Assembly (NCBI GenBank): GCA_018679695.1
Contig: JAHHKH010000123.1
Location: 1 to 30,238, forward strand
Direction: 5' to 3'
Source of the DNA: Maribacter sp.
GTDB taxonomy: Bacteria > Bacteroidota > Bacteroidia > Flavobacteriales > Flavobacteriaceae
Length of the DNA: 30,238 nt
Part shown: positions 15,920 to 23,772 of the stretch, piece after piece
Layout of the letters: each line of letters opens with the position of its first letter
Numbering within the stretch: the stretch's first letter is position 1
Notes under the pieces: model-generated
Database searches by the model: none
Seen by the model: only the letters and a program-made list of their open reading frames with translations
Told to the model about the DNA's origin: nothing
Program-made: the position numbers and the translations under genes

Positions 15920-16989
15920 AGATGAATCAACAGATACTGACAGACAAGGCCATCGATTTATTGAAAGAGCTCATCTCTATCCAATCATTTTCCGGGGAAG
16001 AACACCACACAGCTGAAGCAATTGAAAATTGGTTTAAAAGTTTTGATATTCCTTTTCAGAGGGAAAATAATAATATTTTTGCCAAGAATAAGCATTGGGA
16101 TAGCACTAAACCCACGCTTTTATTAAACTCACACCATGATACGGTTAGGCCCAATAAAGCCTATACCCGGGACCCTTTTGATCCACAAATCGAGAATGGT
16201 AAGTTATTCGGATTGGGCAGTAATGACGCTGGGGGTGCATTGGTTTCACTAATGGCGTCCTTTGTCTATTTCTACAACGCTGCAAATATGAGCCATAACC
16301 TCCTCATGGTAGCTTCAGCAGAAGAAGAGAATGCCGGTCCGAAAAGTTTAAGGGCTCTACTACCCGTCTTGCCGAAAATTGATGTTGCGATCGTGGGAGA
16401 ACCTACCCTTATGCAGTTGGCCATAGCAGAAAAAGGATTGGTTGTATTCGATGCAGTAGTGAAAGGCACACCATCCCATGCTGCACATCCCAATCAGGAC
16501 AACTCCATTTACAAGACCATAGCGGTACTTGAATGGTTCAAGAATTATACATTTCCAAAGACCTCCGAAACTTTAGGTGAAGTTAAACTAACGGTCACCC
16601 AGATCAATGCAGGGAACCAGCATAATGTTGTTCCGGCCCATACAGACCTGGTTATCGATGTCCGTGTGAATGATTGTTACAGCAATGAAGAGGTAGCAGA
16701 CCTGTTAAAAGCAGGTGCCCCATGCGAATTACAGGAACGATCTTTACGATTGAATTCATCCTCAATCGACAAAAATCATCCGCTTGTACGATCAGGAATA
16801 AGTTTAGGACGGGAAACATATGGCTCCCCAACGCTTTCCGACCAGGCCGCACTCACCTGTCAATCGATGAAATTAGGGCCGGGGGATAGTACACGTTCCC
16901 ATTCTGCGGATGAGTATATCCACATACATGAAATTGAGGAAGGGATAGACTTGTATATTAAAATATTGAATGGATTTCTTTTTATTTAA
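15916..16989 (+). CDS. argE: M20 deacylase: N-acylornithine or N-succinylcitrulline deacylase
   Basis: The ATG at 15916 overlaps the argB stop (ATGA) and gives 357 residues; the frame extends further upstream but only inside argB. Metal ligands of the M20 family can be seen: H73-x-D75 in NSHHDTV, D104 in GSNDAGG, the catalytic Glu136/Glu137 pair in SAEEE, and E162 in GEPT. GTPSHAAHP carries the dimerisation-domain histidine. In organisms with a SOTCase-type ArgF', the matching hydrolase removes succinate from N-succinylcitrulline rather than acting on ornithine. That is the likely reaction here, given ArgF' Ser90 in the same operon. The operon's last gene, argH, is separated from it by the DUF559 insertion. 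Confidence 0.9.
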   Translation: MKMNQQILTDKAIDLLKELISIQSFSGEEHHTAEAIENWFKSFDIPFQRENNNIFAKNKHWDSTKPTLLLNSHHDTVRPNKAYTRDPFDPQIENGKLFGLGSNDAGGALVSLMASFVYFYNAANMSHNLLMVASAEEENAGPKSLRALLPVLPKIDVAIVGEPTLMQLAIAEKGLVVFDAVVKGTPSHAAHPNQDNSIYKTIAVLEWFKNYTFPKTSETLGEVKLTVTQINAGNQHNVVPAHTDLVIDVRVNDCYSNEEVADLLKAGAPCELQERSLRLNSSSIDKNHPLVRSGISLGRETYGSPTLSDQAALTCQSMKLGPGDSTRSHSADEYIHIHEIEEGIDLYIKILNGFLFI

Positions 16990-16992
16990 AAA

Positions 16993-17361
16993 ATGAAAGA
17001 CAGAAAACTACATTCTAAAAAAGAACTTGGTCCCTTTAGAAAGATGTTACGATCTAATTTAACACCTGCAGAAGCTTTCTTGTGGAAACACTTAAAGGCA
17101 AGAAGTTTAGCGGGCAGGAGATTTACTAAACAGCATAGTATTAAAAACTACATTGTAGATTTTTATTGCGCTTCAGAAAAGTTGATTATTGAATTGGACG
17201 GCGAAGCACATAACAATCCTGCTGCTATTGAATATGACGAACAGAGAACCGAATTGTTAACTCAATTGGGATACCATGTGTTACGATTCGAAAATAAAAT
17301 GGTGTTTGACTATTTAGAGTCAGTATTAAAAGAAATAAAGGGAAATTTTAAAAATAAATAA
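16993..17361 (+). CDS. DUF559 (Vsr-like PD-(D/E)XK) endonuclease-domain protein
   Basis: A 122-residue protein covering the whole DUF559 domain. It has FRKMLRSNLTPAEAFLWKHL, then GRRFTKQHSIKNYIVDFYC and LIIELDGEAH, where D55 and the E73/D75 region form the expected nuclease core related to Vsr and EDxHD homing enzymes, then GYHVLRFENKMV. It starts three bases after argE and is not part of arginine synthesis. It is followed by a set of short palindromes (17367-17518) before argH. Small DUF559 genes are scattered in many bacterial genomes, often in multiple copies; mobility is suspected but not shown. Its presence between argE and argH looks like an insertion into an existing operon. Confidence 0.85.
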   Translation: MKDRKLHSKKELGPFRKMLRSNLTPAEAFLWKHLKARSLAGRRFTKQHSIKNYIVDFYCASEKLIIELDGEAHNNPAAIEYDEQRTELLTQLGYHVLRFENKMVFDYLESVLKEIKGNFKNK

Positions 17362-17366
17362 AAGCT

Positions 17367-17407
17367 CCTCCCTTTAGGGAAAGGGAGGTGGGTTCGCCAA
17401 GGCGAAC
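17367..17407. repeat. Two adjacent palindromic hairpins after the DUF559 gene
   Basis: CCTCCCTTT (17367-17375) pairs perfectly with AAAGGGAGG (17380-17388) around a four-base loop. It is followed at once by GTTCGCC (17392-17398) and GGCGAAC (17401-17407). There is no T-run after either, so neither looks like a terminator. The sequence is more GC-rich than its surroundings and resembles REP-like dispersed elements. Confidence 0.75.
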
Positions 17408-17462
17408 ACGGAGGGTTTGTGACGATATAAGAATAAATTATGGTTAAATTCGAATAATCAAA

Positions 17463-17518
17463 CTCCCCTTTCTCCCACTATAAGTGGGATTCATTCCCTC
17501 TTTGAATAAAGAGGGGAG
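17463..17518. repeat. Nested palindromes between the DUF559 gene and argH
   Basis: TCCCACT (17473-17479) pairs with AGTGGGA (17483-17489) around ATA, and CCCTCTTT (17496-17503) pairs with AAAGAGGG (17508-17515) around GAAT. The outer CTCCCC (17463-17468) can pair with GGGGAG (17513-17518) to enclose the first hairpin. The CTCCC/GGGAG theme is shared with the hairpin at 17367, suggesting two ends of one element. argH begins 31 bases further on. Confidence 0.7.
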
Positions 17519-17549
17519 CCAAAATTAAAGTAATACAAAACTCAATCGC

Positions 17550-18830
17550 ATGAAACTCTGGGACAAAGGATTCAGTACCGATCAAAAAATAGACCATTTT
17601 ACTGTTGGAAATGACAGGGAATTGGACCTGCTATTGGCAAAATACGATGTAATCGCCTCCAAAGCACACGCTAAAATGCTAGGCAAAATTGGTTTATTGG
17701 CAATGGAGGAAACAAATGCCTTAGTAAATGAATTAGACAATATTGCAAAGGACATTGATGAGGGTTCGTTTACCATCGAAGATACTTTTGAGGATATGCA
17801 TTCCAAAATCGAGTATGTGCTAACGAAAAAATTAGGGGATACAGGTAAAAAAATACATACAGCTCGATCTAGAAATGACCAGGTACTGGTGGCCATGCAT
17901 CTTTACTTGAAAAATGAGCTTAAGGTAATAAAAAGTGAGACGGTTACACTGTTCAATTTACTGATGGATTTAGCAGAACAACACAAAGAAGTATTACTTC
18001 CGGGTTATACACATTTACAAATAGCCATGCCCTCTTCCTTTGGGCTATGGTTTTCTGCCTATGCCGAAAGCCTTATAGATGATCTTTATTTTATTGAGGC
18101 AGCCTATAAAGTAGCCGATCAAAATCCATTGGGCAGCGCGGCGGGTTATGGCAGTTCTTTTGCTATTGACAGAACATTCACAACTCAGGAAATGGGGTTC
18201 GATAGTTTGAAATACAATGTTGTAGCCGCTCAAATATCTCGGGGAAAGGTTGAGAAAGCGACTGCTTTTGGAATGGGTGCTATCGCGTCAACACTTTCCA
18301 AAATGGCGATGGATATCTGTCTTTATATGAGCCAAAATTTTGATTTTATCTCCTTCCCGGATGAGTTGACCACAGGTAGTAGTATTATGCCCCATAAGAA
18401 GAATCCTGATGTTTTTGAACTGGTACGGGCCAAATGCAATAAGCTCCTCGGTCTGCCCAACCAATTGACATTGATCACCAATAATTTGCCCAGTGGTTAT
18501 CATCGGGATTTTCAACTGGTAAAGGAAGTCATTATTCCTGCAATCCAGGATTTAAAAGCTTGTTTGGAGATTTTGACATTTAGCCTAAAGGAAATCAAGG
18601 TAAACCCAAATATCCTTGAAGACTCCAAATACGATTACTTGTTTAGTGTTGACACCTTGAACGAATTGGTTCAAAACGGAATGCCATTTCGGGATGCCTA
18701 TAAAAAAATGGGGCAAGAGATCAATGAAGGAACATTTGCTCCAAAAAAGGATATTCAACATACCCATGAGGGCAGTTTAGGCAATCTTTGCTTGGAGGAG
18801 ATTCGAGAAAAGATGAGGAAACTTATTTAA
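17550..18830 (+). CDS. argH: Argininosuccinate lyase
   Basis: A 426-residue enzyme of the aspartase/fumarase superfamily that splits argininosuccinate into arginine and fumarate. HTARSRNDQV and LPGYTHLQIAMP are conserved active-site regions, and the mobile signature loop is GSSIMPHKKNPD with the catalytic Ser. The protein is somewhat shorter than the E. coli enzyme (about 457) but has all core regions. It ends the operon; 188 bases of palindromic sequence separate it from the DUF559 gene, so its expression may differ from the upstream genes. Its end overlaps the convergent RluB-like gene by eight bases, leaving no room for a separate terminator. Confidence 0.95.
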   Translation: MKLWDKGFSTDQKIDHFTVGNDRELDLLLAKYDVIASKAHAKMLGKIGLLAMEETNALVNELDNIAKDIDEGSFTIEDTFEDMHSKIEYVLTKKLGDTGKKIHTARSRNDQVLVAMHLYLKNELKVIKSETVTLFNLLMDLAEQHKEVLLPGYTHLQIAMPSSFGLWFSAYAESLIDDLYFIEAAYKVADQNPLGSAAGYGSSFAIDRTFTTQEMGFDSLKYNVVAAQISRGKVEKATAFGMGAIASTLSKMAMDICLYMSQNFDFISFPDELTTGSSIMPHKKNPDVFELVRAKCNKLLGLPNQLTLITNNLPSGYHRDFQLVKEVIIPAIQDLKACLEILTFSLKEIKVNPNILEDSKYDYLFSVDTLNELVQNGMPFRDAYKKMGQEINEGTFAPKKDIQHTHEGSLGNLCLEEIREKMRKLI

Positions 18831-19665
18831 TCATTCCCAAATTAATAACCTCTTGTTCAGTAAGATAGCGCCAATGTCCTCGAGGCAGATCTTTTTTGGT
18901 GAGACCAGCATAAGCAACCCTGTCTATCTTGACCACTTCGTATTCCAAATGTTCGAAAATACGCTCCAAAACCTTGTTTTTTGAACTGTAAATCTCAACT
19001 CCCACTTCGCGTTTTGGAGCATTATCTATAAAACTAATCTCCTGTACTCGAATTGGTTTTTCATCTAATACAACCCCATCTTGAATTTTCTTTAAGTCGG
19101 CACTACGCAGATCCTTGTTCAATACAACATGATATATTTTTCGGAGACCGTTTTTTGGGCTTTTTAATTTTCTGGTCATGTCACCATCATTTGTGAACAA
19201 CAAAAGACCAGTAGCTTCTTTTCCCATTTTATCAACCGGCAATAGCTTGGATTTGGACGCATTCGAAATCAGGCCATTTACATTACGTCTTCCTCTTTCG
19301 TCGCGAACCGTTGTCGAAAAGTCTTTGGGTTTATTCAGCAGTACATACTCCTTTTTTTCGGGATTCAGCAAGCGGCCATCAAATCGCACCTCATCGCTCC
19401 TTTTCACTTTATAACCCATTTCGGTAATAGCTTTGCCATTAACCGTGATATTACCTGCAGCAATATATATATCGGCATCCCTTCGTGAGCAAACTCCAGA
19501 GTTCGCGACATACTTGTTCAAGCGTATTAAATCTGGATTTGAGGGTTGTTTTGGTATGGTCTTTTTTCTAACAGCTGCTTTCCCCTGAACATATCTTTTT
19601 TTACGAAAAGTTTCTCCTTCTCTACCTCCAGTCTTTTTGCCCTTGTTTAAATCAGACCTCCCCAT
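18823..19665 (-). CDS. RluB/RsuA-type pseudouridine synthase-like protein with altered active site
   Basis: A 280-residue protein. A basic tail (about 1-45) precedes an S4 RNA-binding domain (46-100, IRLNKYVANSGVCSRRDAD), then the RsuA/RluB catalytic domain with GLLLFTNDGDM and LRKIYHVVL. The catalytic motif normally reads PVGRLDxxTxG. The ungapped equivalent here is PVDKMGKEATG (143-153), which puts Gly148 at the position of the catalytic Asp and an Asp (D145) three residues earlier. The protein may therefore bind rRNA without modifying it, or use a shifted Asp. It has its own promoter-like site (TACCTTTG, 17 bases upstream) and converges on argH with an eight-base overlap. Confidence 0.82.
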   Translation of the reverse strand: MGRSDLNKGKKTGGREGETFRKKRYVQGKAAVRKKTIPKQPSNPDLIRLNKYVANSGVCSRRDADIYIAAGNITVNGKAITEMGYKVKRSDEVRFDGRLLNPEKKEYVLLNKPKDFSTTVRDERGRRNVNGLISNASKSKLLPVDKMGKEATGLLLFTNDGDMTRKLKSPKNGLRKIYHVVLNKDLRSADLKKIQDGVVLDEKPIRVQEISFIDNAPKREVGVEIYSSKNKVLERIFEHLEYEVVKIDRVAYAGLTKKDLPRGHWRYLTEQEVINLGMIK

Positions 19666-19681
19666 AGTTTTGTAATTTCTG

Positions 19682-19689
19682 CAAAGGTA
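19682..19689 (-). promoter_or_regulatory. Promoter -7 element for the RluB-like gene
   Basis: Read on the minus strand the bases are TACCTTTG, an exact TAnnTTTG match, ending 17 bases before the ATG at 19665. No clear -33 TTG is seen at the right distance. It suggests that the gene can be transcribed apart from the nitrilase gene upstream. Confidence 0.5.
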
Positions 19690-19730
19690 ACTAAATGATT
19701 TCCTGCCATGACTGGAATGGAAAATAAATA

Positions 19731-20681
19731 TTAATCCTCAAAAGAAACGGTCGATTGCCTTTCCCGATTTACCGTTAGCTTGGTAATATCGGGTCTTGAA
19801 TAGTGCCCGACAGGATCAAAGTTTTGACGTTCTTCATACACTCTGTTAAAATCCAAGGTATGATAGATAAGACCTTCTTTATACCGAACAGGTTCTACCA
19901 ACCAATTCCCGTCAGGAGCTGCAATACAGGAACCCCCATTGGCAAGCACATCGGGGGCCTCTTTAAGAATTGCATTAAGATGGGGGGTATCTATTGGAAA
20001 GTCCTCTTTTTTCATCAAAGACGAAACCGATATCACATAACTCCGCGATTCGCGGGCAATAAATCTCGTAATATCCTTTGTGTTGTTTTCACTCCCAGGC
20101 CATACTGCTATATGAAGATTTTCACCTTGACCGTATAGCGCAGTTCTAGGCAGCGGCATCCAATTTTCCCAACAATTGAGTCCTCCCACTGTAAATTGTT
20201 TTAGGGAATGCACCTGCAAGCCGTGACCATCTCCAGGAGACCAGGTTAATCGTTCATCATAAGTAGGCTGCAATTTTCGGTGAACAGATCGTATCTGGCC
20301 CTGCTGATCAATATAAACCAAGGAACAATAAAGGCTATGCCCTCCGCGATCTTTGGCACGTTCGATCATCCCCAGATAAATCGCAATTTTATGATCTTTG
20401 GATAGTTGGCAAATTGCGTCTAACTCCCCTGCCTCTATCTGAATGGCATTGCGAACGTAATGGGCATGCAGTTCCTTATTGATCTTAAGATCCCAGGCAG
20501 CGCCATTGGTCAGGGCCAACCAAAAAGGATAGCCCGGTAAAAGTGCTTCACCGAACACCACGAGCTCAGCTCTAGCATTTGCCGCTTCAGTAACGGCATT
20601 CTCAATTTTTTTGAGCGTTTCTGATTTATTCAACCAAACCGGTGCGATTTGGGCAAGGGCTACCTTCAATAAACTTTCCAT
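19731..20681 (-). CDS. Nitrilase / carbon-nitrogen hydrolase
   Basis: A 316-residue member of the nitrilase superfamily with the full catalytic triad: E45 in VVFGEALLPGYPFW, K136 in HRKLQPTYDERLTW, and C170 in GGLNCWENWMPL. The CWENWMPL context and the following ALYGQGENLHIAVWPG are those of true nitrilases (branch 1), which turn nitriles into carboxylic acids and ammonia, rather than amidases. The start codon overlaps the stop of the UbiA-type gene by one base. No nitrile or amide substrate is implied by the neighbouring mevalonate genes, so its role in this cluster is open. Confidence 0.88.
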   Translation of the reverse strand: MESLLKVALAQIAPVWLNKSETLKKIENAVTEAANARAELVVFGEALLPGYPFWLALTNGAAWDLKINKELHAHYVRNAIQIEAGELDAICQLSKDHKIAIYLGMIERAKDRGGHSLYCSLVYIDQQGQIRSVHRKLQPTYDERLTWSPGDGHGLQVHSLKQFTVGGLNCWENWMPLPRTALYGQGENLHIAVWPGSENNTKDITRFIARESRSYVISVSSLMKKEDFPIDTPHLNAILKEAPDVLANGGSCIAAPDGNWLVEPVRYKEGLIYHTLDFNRVYEERQNFDPVGHYSRPDITKLTVNRERQSTVSFED

Positions 20682-21586
20682 TATAAGATGCGGTTTAAGA
20701 CAAGATCTACATTAATCAATAAAATACTGAAAACCCCTAAGACAATAATCAATTTTAAGATATTATGCAGCCATACGTAATGGTATTTGGTTTTCGATCT
20801 CCATAAAAGTATTATGAAAATTACCAATAAGACAATACTTCCCATAAAGTAGAGGTACATATAGCCAACATCAAAGTTATTAATGAGCAGTAGTGAGGGT
20901 ATTAGCGTGAAAAAAATCAAAAAAGTAATGCCTATTTTAGAAAATCCTTCTCCATACAATATTGGAACAGTCTTATAATTCTGCGCCAGATCACCAGCAA
21001 TATTTTCGAGATCCTTGATCATTTCCCTTGCCAAAATCAGTAAAAAAAGAAACATGGCATGCACGAAGATGACGGTCTCAAAATTCTTGTAATAAACAAA
21101 TACCGCAAAAAAGGGAGCGATGGCCAATGTAGCCGAAATAAAATTCCCTAAGAAAGGTACTTTCTTTAATTTGTGGGAATAGAACCATATGCCAAAAATG
21201 TATGCCGAGAAAAAGAACACTGCCCTAAACGAAACATAACTTGCAAAAAAAACGGCAAGGAAGTTCAATGTAAAATAGGCCGAAAGTTTTGTTCGCTGAC
21301 CAACCAAACGATCCAGCATACTTTTCCTAGGTTTATTGATCAAGTCCTTTTCAGAATCATAAAAGCTGTTTATGATGTAACCTCCTGCGATGACCAAGGC
21401 TGAGGAAAGTACAATACAGAATAGATTCAGATCAAAAACAACACTACGCAAAGGCAGATTGGGAGCTAGAATATAAATTGATGCCAAGTATTGCGCAAAG
21501 GCAATCACCAAGATATTATAACCGCGCACAATAGAAAATAGGCTCAGTATCTTTAATAATAAGAGCTTGTTTTTTCTGCTAAGCAT
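20681..21586 (-). CDS. UbiA-family membrane prenyltransferase
   Basis: A 301-residue polytopic protein of about eight or nine membrane segments. The first prenyl-diphosphate motif is N73-x3-D77-x3-D81 followed by NKPRK; the second lies in REMIKDLENIAGDLAQNYKTVP. Both bind Mg-diphosphate in UbiA enzymes. Close relatives in the family transfer prenyl groups to quinone precursors, haem or geranylgeranylglycerol phosphate. The order (decarboxylase, mevalonate-type kinase, UbiA) suggests that it consumes isoprenoid made by the same operon. The acceptor cannot be assigned with confidence; a geranylgeranylglycerol-phosphate type activity is one possibility. It lies ten bases after the kinase gene. 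Confidence 0.82.
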   Translation of the reverse strand: MLSRKNKLLLLKILSLFSIVRGYNILVIAFAQYLASIYILAPNLPLRSVVFDLNLFCIVLSSALVIAGGYIINSFYDSEKDLINKPRKSMLDRLVGQRTKLSAYFTLNFLAVFFASYVSFRAVFFFSAYIFGIWFYSHKLKKVPFLGNFISATLAIAPFFAVFVYYKNFETVIFVHAMFLFLLILAREMIKDLENIAGDLAQNYKTVPILYGEGFSKIGITFLIFFTLIPSLLLINNFDVGYMYLYFMGSIVLLVIFIILLWRSKTKYHYVWLHNILKLIIVLGVFSILLINVDLVLNRIL

Positions 21587-21596
21587 TTGTGAAATC

Positions 21597-22535
21597 TTAG
21601 AAGTTGTAGACCACTTCTAATTTATAATCCCTAAGTACATTTTTGGCCTTATCTATATCCTGCGTGAAACCCAAGATATATCCTCCTCCACCTGAGCCAC
21701 AAAGTTTAAGATAATAATCGTTGGTATCGATACCGTGTTTCCATAGCTGATGGAATTTTGCAGGAATCATGGGCTTGAAATTATCCAACACTACATGCGA
21801 TAACTGTTTTAGATTACCAAAAAGTGATTTTACATTCCCATTGATGAAATCCTCAACACAGGCATCGGTATGCTTAATGAATTGATTTTTCAACATCTGA
21901 CGAAAACCTTCCTGTTTCATCTGTTCCATGAACAATTGTACCATCGGTGCGGTTTCCCCTGTGGAACCACTGTCTAACAAGAAAACGGCGCCTTTCCCCT
22001 CTTGGTTCTGTGAAGGAATACTGGTAGATTCTATATTGTCTTTGGAATTAATAAGTATAGGTAAACTTAAATAGCTGTTCAAGGGGTCAAGACCCGAGGA
22101 TTCACCGTGGAAAAAAGATTCCATTTTTCCAAAAATCAACTTTAGCTTTAATAGCTTTTCACGAGTAAGGTTTTCAAGGATGGTGATTTTGTCCTGCGCA
22201 TACTTGTCATAAATAGCGGCTACCAACGCACCACTACTTCCCACGCCATAGCCTTGTGGAATTGAGCTGTCAAAATACATTCCAGCATTTACATCCTTTT
22301 TCAAACTTGCAAAATCAAAGGCAACCAATTTAGGTTCTTCAGCTTCAATACGTTCTAAATAGGAAACAAAATCCTTCAAATAGCCATTCGACTTTTTCGC
22401 CTCTTCAGAAAGATTCCCATCTTTTTTCAAAGCTCCTTTAAAAAAGTTATATGGGATGGAGAGACCTTTGGAATCTTTGATAATACCATATTCCCCAAAA
22501 AGTAGGATTTTAGAATAAAATAAGGGTCCTTTCAT
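21597..22535 (-). CDS. mvk: GHMP kinase, probable mevalonate kinase
   Basis: A 312-residue GHMP-superfamily kinase. It starts with YSKILLFGEYGIIKDSKGLSIP (motif 1), has the ATP loop IPQGYGVGSSGALVAAIY (motif 2), the segment FFHGESSGLDPLNSYLSLP with the likely catalytic Asp, and the C-terminal KLCGSGGGGYILGF (motif 3). It lies 63 bases after diphosphomevalonate decarboxylase on the same strand, so a mevalonate-pathway role is very likely. Mevalonate kinase is my first choice; phosphomevalonate kinase is possible because these GHMP enzymes are hard to tell apart by eye. Confidence 0.78.
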   Translation of the reverse strand: MKGPLFYSKILLFGEYGIIKDSKGLSIPYNFFKGALKKDGNLSEEAKKSNGYLKDFVSYLERIEAEEPKLVAFDFASLKKDVNAGMYFDSSIPQGYGVGSSGALVAAIYDKYAQDKITILENLTREKLLKLKLIFGKMESFFHGESSGLDPLNSYLSLPILINSKDNIESTSIPSQNQEGKGAVFLLDSGSTGETAPMVQLFMEQMKQEGFRQMLKNQFIKHTDACVEDFINGNVKSLFGNLKQLSHVVLDNFKPMIPAKFHQLWKHGIDTNDYYLKLCGSGGGGYILGFTQDIDKAKNVLRDYKLEVVYNF

Positions 22536-22598
22536 AGCTTTTAAAATGATTCGGAACTTTTCATTGCGACTTTTTCTAAGATCAAATTTGTTGAAAAG

Positions 22599-23681
22599 TT
22601 ACACTTTTTTAGCACCGAAACCAATTCTGTCGCAAATATAGTGTCCGTTTTCACAATATGCAACCAACTCATCCTTAATAAATTGGTAAACTTTTTGCTT
22701 TTCATTTTCGGGGTAAAGCACGTGTACATTTGCCCCGGCATCCAAAGTAAAACAAACATGGGTTTTGGATGATGCCCTAAACTTCCAGATTTTCTCAATG
22801 ATTTTCAAGGTGTTTGGTTTCATTAGGATAAAATAAGGTATACTGGTCATCATCATTGCATGTAAGGTCAATGCTTCGCTTTCTACGATTTGTATGAACT
22901 TTTTTAAATCCCCGGTAGCAAATACCTCCTTTAGGCTGGATAAATTTTTATGCGCCTCGGCAAAACGTTGTTCGGCAAAAGGATGTCCATGCATTAAATT
23001 ATGCCCAACCGTACTACTCACCTGTTTTTGACCTTTATCTACCAACAAAATGGTATCATGATAATTTTGAAATATGCTATCCACTTTATAGGGATACTTA
23101 ATTGCAAATAGATCTGAACTCCCCTTCGTCTCTTTATGTTCTCCCCATTGTATTAGATTACCCTGAATACTGCGACATGCACTCCCTGAACCCAGACGTG
23201 CCAAAAAAGATGCTTTACGATTAAAAAAATCCTCACTCATCCCTGGATCCATTTCTTTTTCCATTTGTAAAAGACACAATGCCAAGGCGGCCATTCCACT
23301 TGCCGAAGAAGCAATTCCACTACTATGCGGAAATGAATTCGAGGTCTCGATTTTAAAGTGATACTCCTTTAAAAATGGCAAATAGGTTTCTATACGTTCA
23401 AAAAAGGATTCTATTTTTGGTTTAAATTCCTCCTTGGGTTTTCCCTCAAAAATCAATTCGAAAGAAAATTTAGTATAGGGTTTCTCTAATTTTGAATAGG
23501 TAATTGATGTAGTCGTCGCACAGGCATCCAATGTAAAACTTATTGAAGGATTGGCCGGAAGCTGACCAGTTCTTTTACCCCAATATTTCACCAGCGCTAT
23601 ATTGCTTGGGGCTTTAAAGGTAACCTTGCCCTCTCGAATTCGGTGCTGGTATCTTACAGGAACAAAATCTTTATTGGTCAT
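22599..23681 (-). CDS. mvaD: Diphosphomevalonate decarboxylase
   Basis: I chose the ATG at 23681 (MTNKDFV, 360 residues); 16 more codons upstream are in frame but lie across the promoter-like site. The enzyme makes isopentenyl diphosphate, CO2 and phosphate from diphosphomevalonate and ATP. Landmarks are APSNIALVKYWGKR with the substrate-binding K-Y-W, SFPHSSGIASSASGMAALAL (the GHMP ATP loop), ARLGSGSACRS, and the catalytic-Asp segment FTLDAGANVHVLYP near the C-terminus. It is the first gene of the minus-strand cluster. The mevalonate route is used by many Bacteroidota of the flavobacterial line in place of the MEP route. Confidence 0.95.
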   Translation of the reverse strand: MTNKDFVPVRYQHRIREGKVTFKAPSNIALVKYWGKRTGQLPANPSISFTLDACATTTSITYSKLEKPYTKFSFELIFEGKPKEEFKPKIESFFERIETYLPFLKEYHFKIETSNSFPHSSGIASSASGMAALALCLLQMEKEMDPGMSEDFFNRKASFLARLGSGSACRSIQGNLIQWGEHKETKGSSDLFAIKYPYKVDSIFQNYHDTILLVDKGQKQVSSTVGHNLMHGHPFAEQRFAEAHKNLSSLKEVFATGDLKKFIQIVESEALTLHAMMMTSIPYFILMKPNTLKIIEKIWKFRASSKTHVCFTLDAGANVHVLYPENEKQKVYQFIKDELVAYCENGHYICDRIGFGAKKV

Positions 23682-23697
23682 TAAAAAAGAATTTGCA

Positions 23698-23705
23698 CAA
23701 ATATA
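23698..23705 (-). promoter_or_regulatory. Promoter -7 element for the mevalonate cluster
   Basis: On the minus strand these bases read TATATTTG, matching TAnnTTTG. The start at 23681 lies 17 bases downstream, giving a very short 5' untranslated region. A -33 TTG at the exact spacing is not obvious. Confidence 0.55.
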
Positions 23706-23772
23706 GTTTTTAAGTGGATTGAATACCACACAATGGATTTAATCACTATTTTAGAGGTTAATCTCCAACCAA

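Noticed and set aside
17367..17388. Hairpin as a terminator splitting argH from the operon
   Set aside because: No T-run follows the stem; it resembles dispersed palindromic repeats instead. Partial polarity on argH remains possible.
17367..17518. CRISPR-like array after the DUF559 gene
   Set aside because: The units are palindromes of different sequence, with no equal-length direct repeats and spacers and no cas genes nearby.
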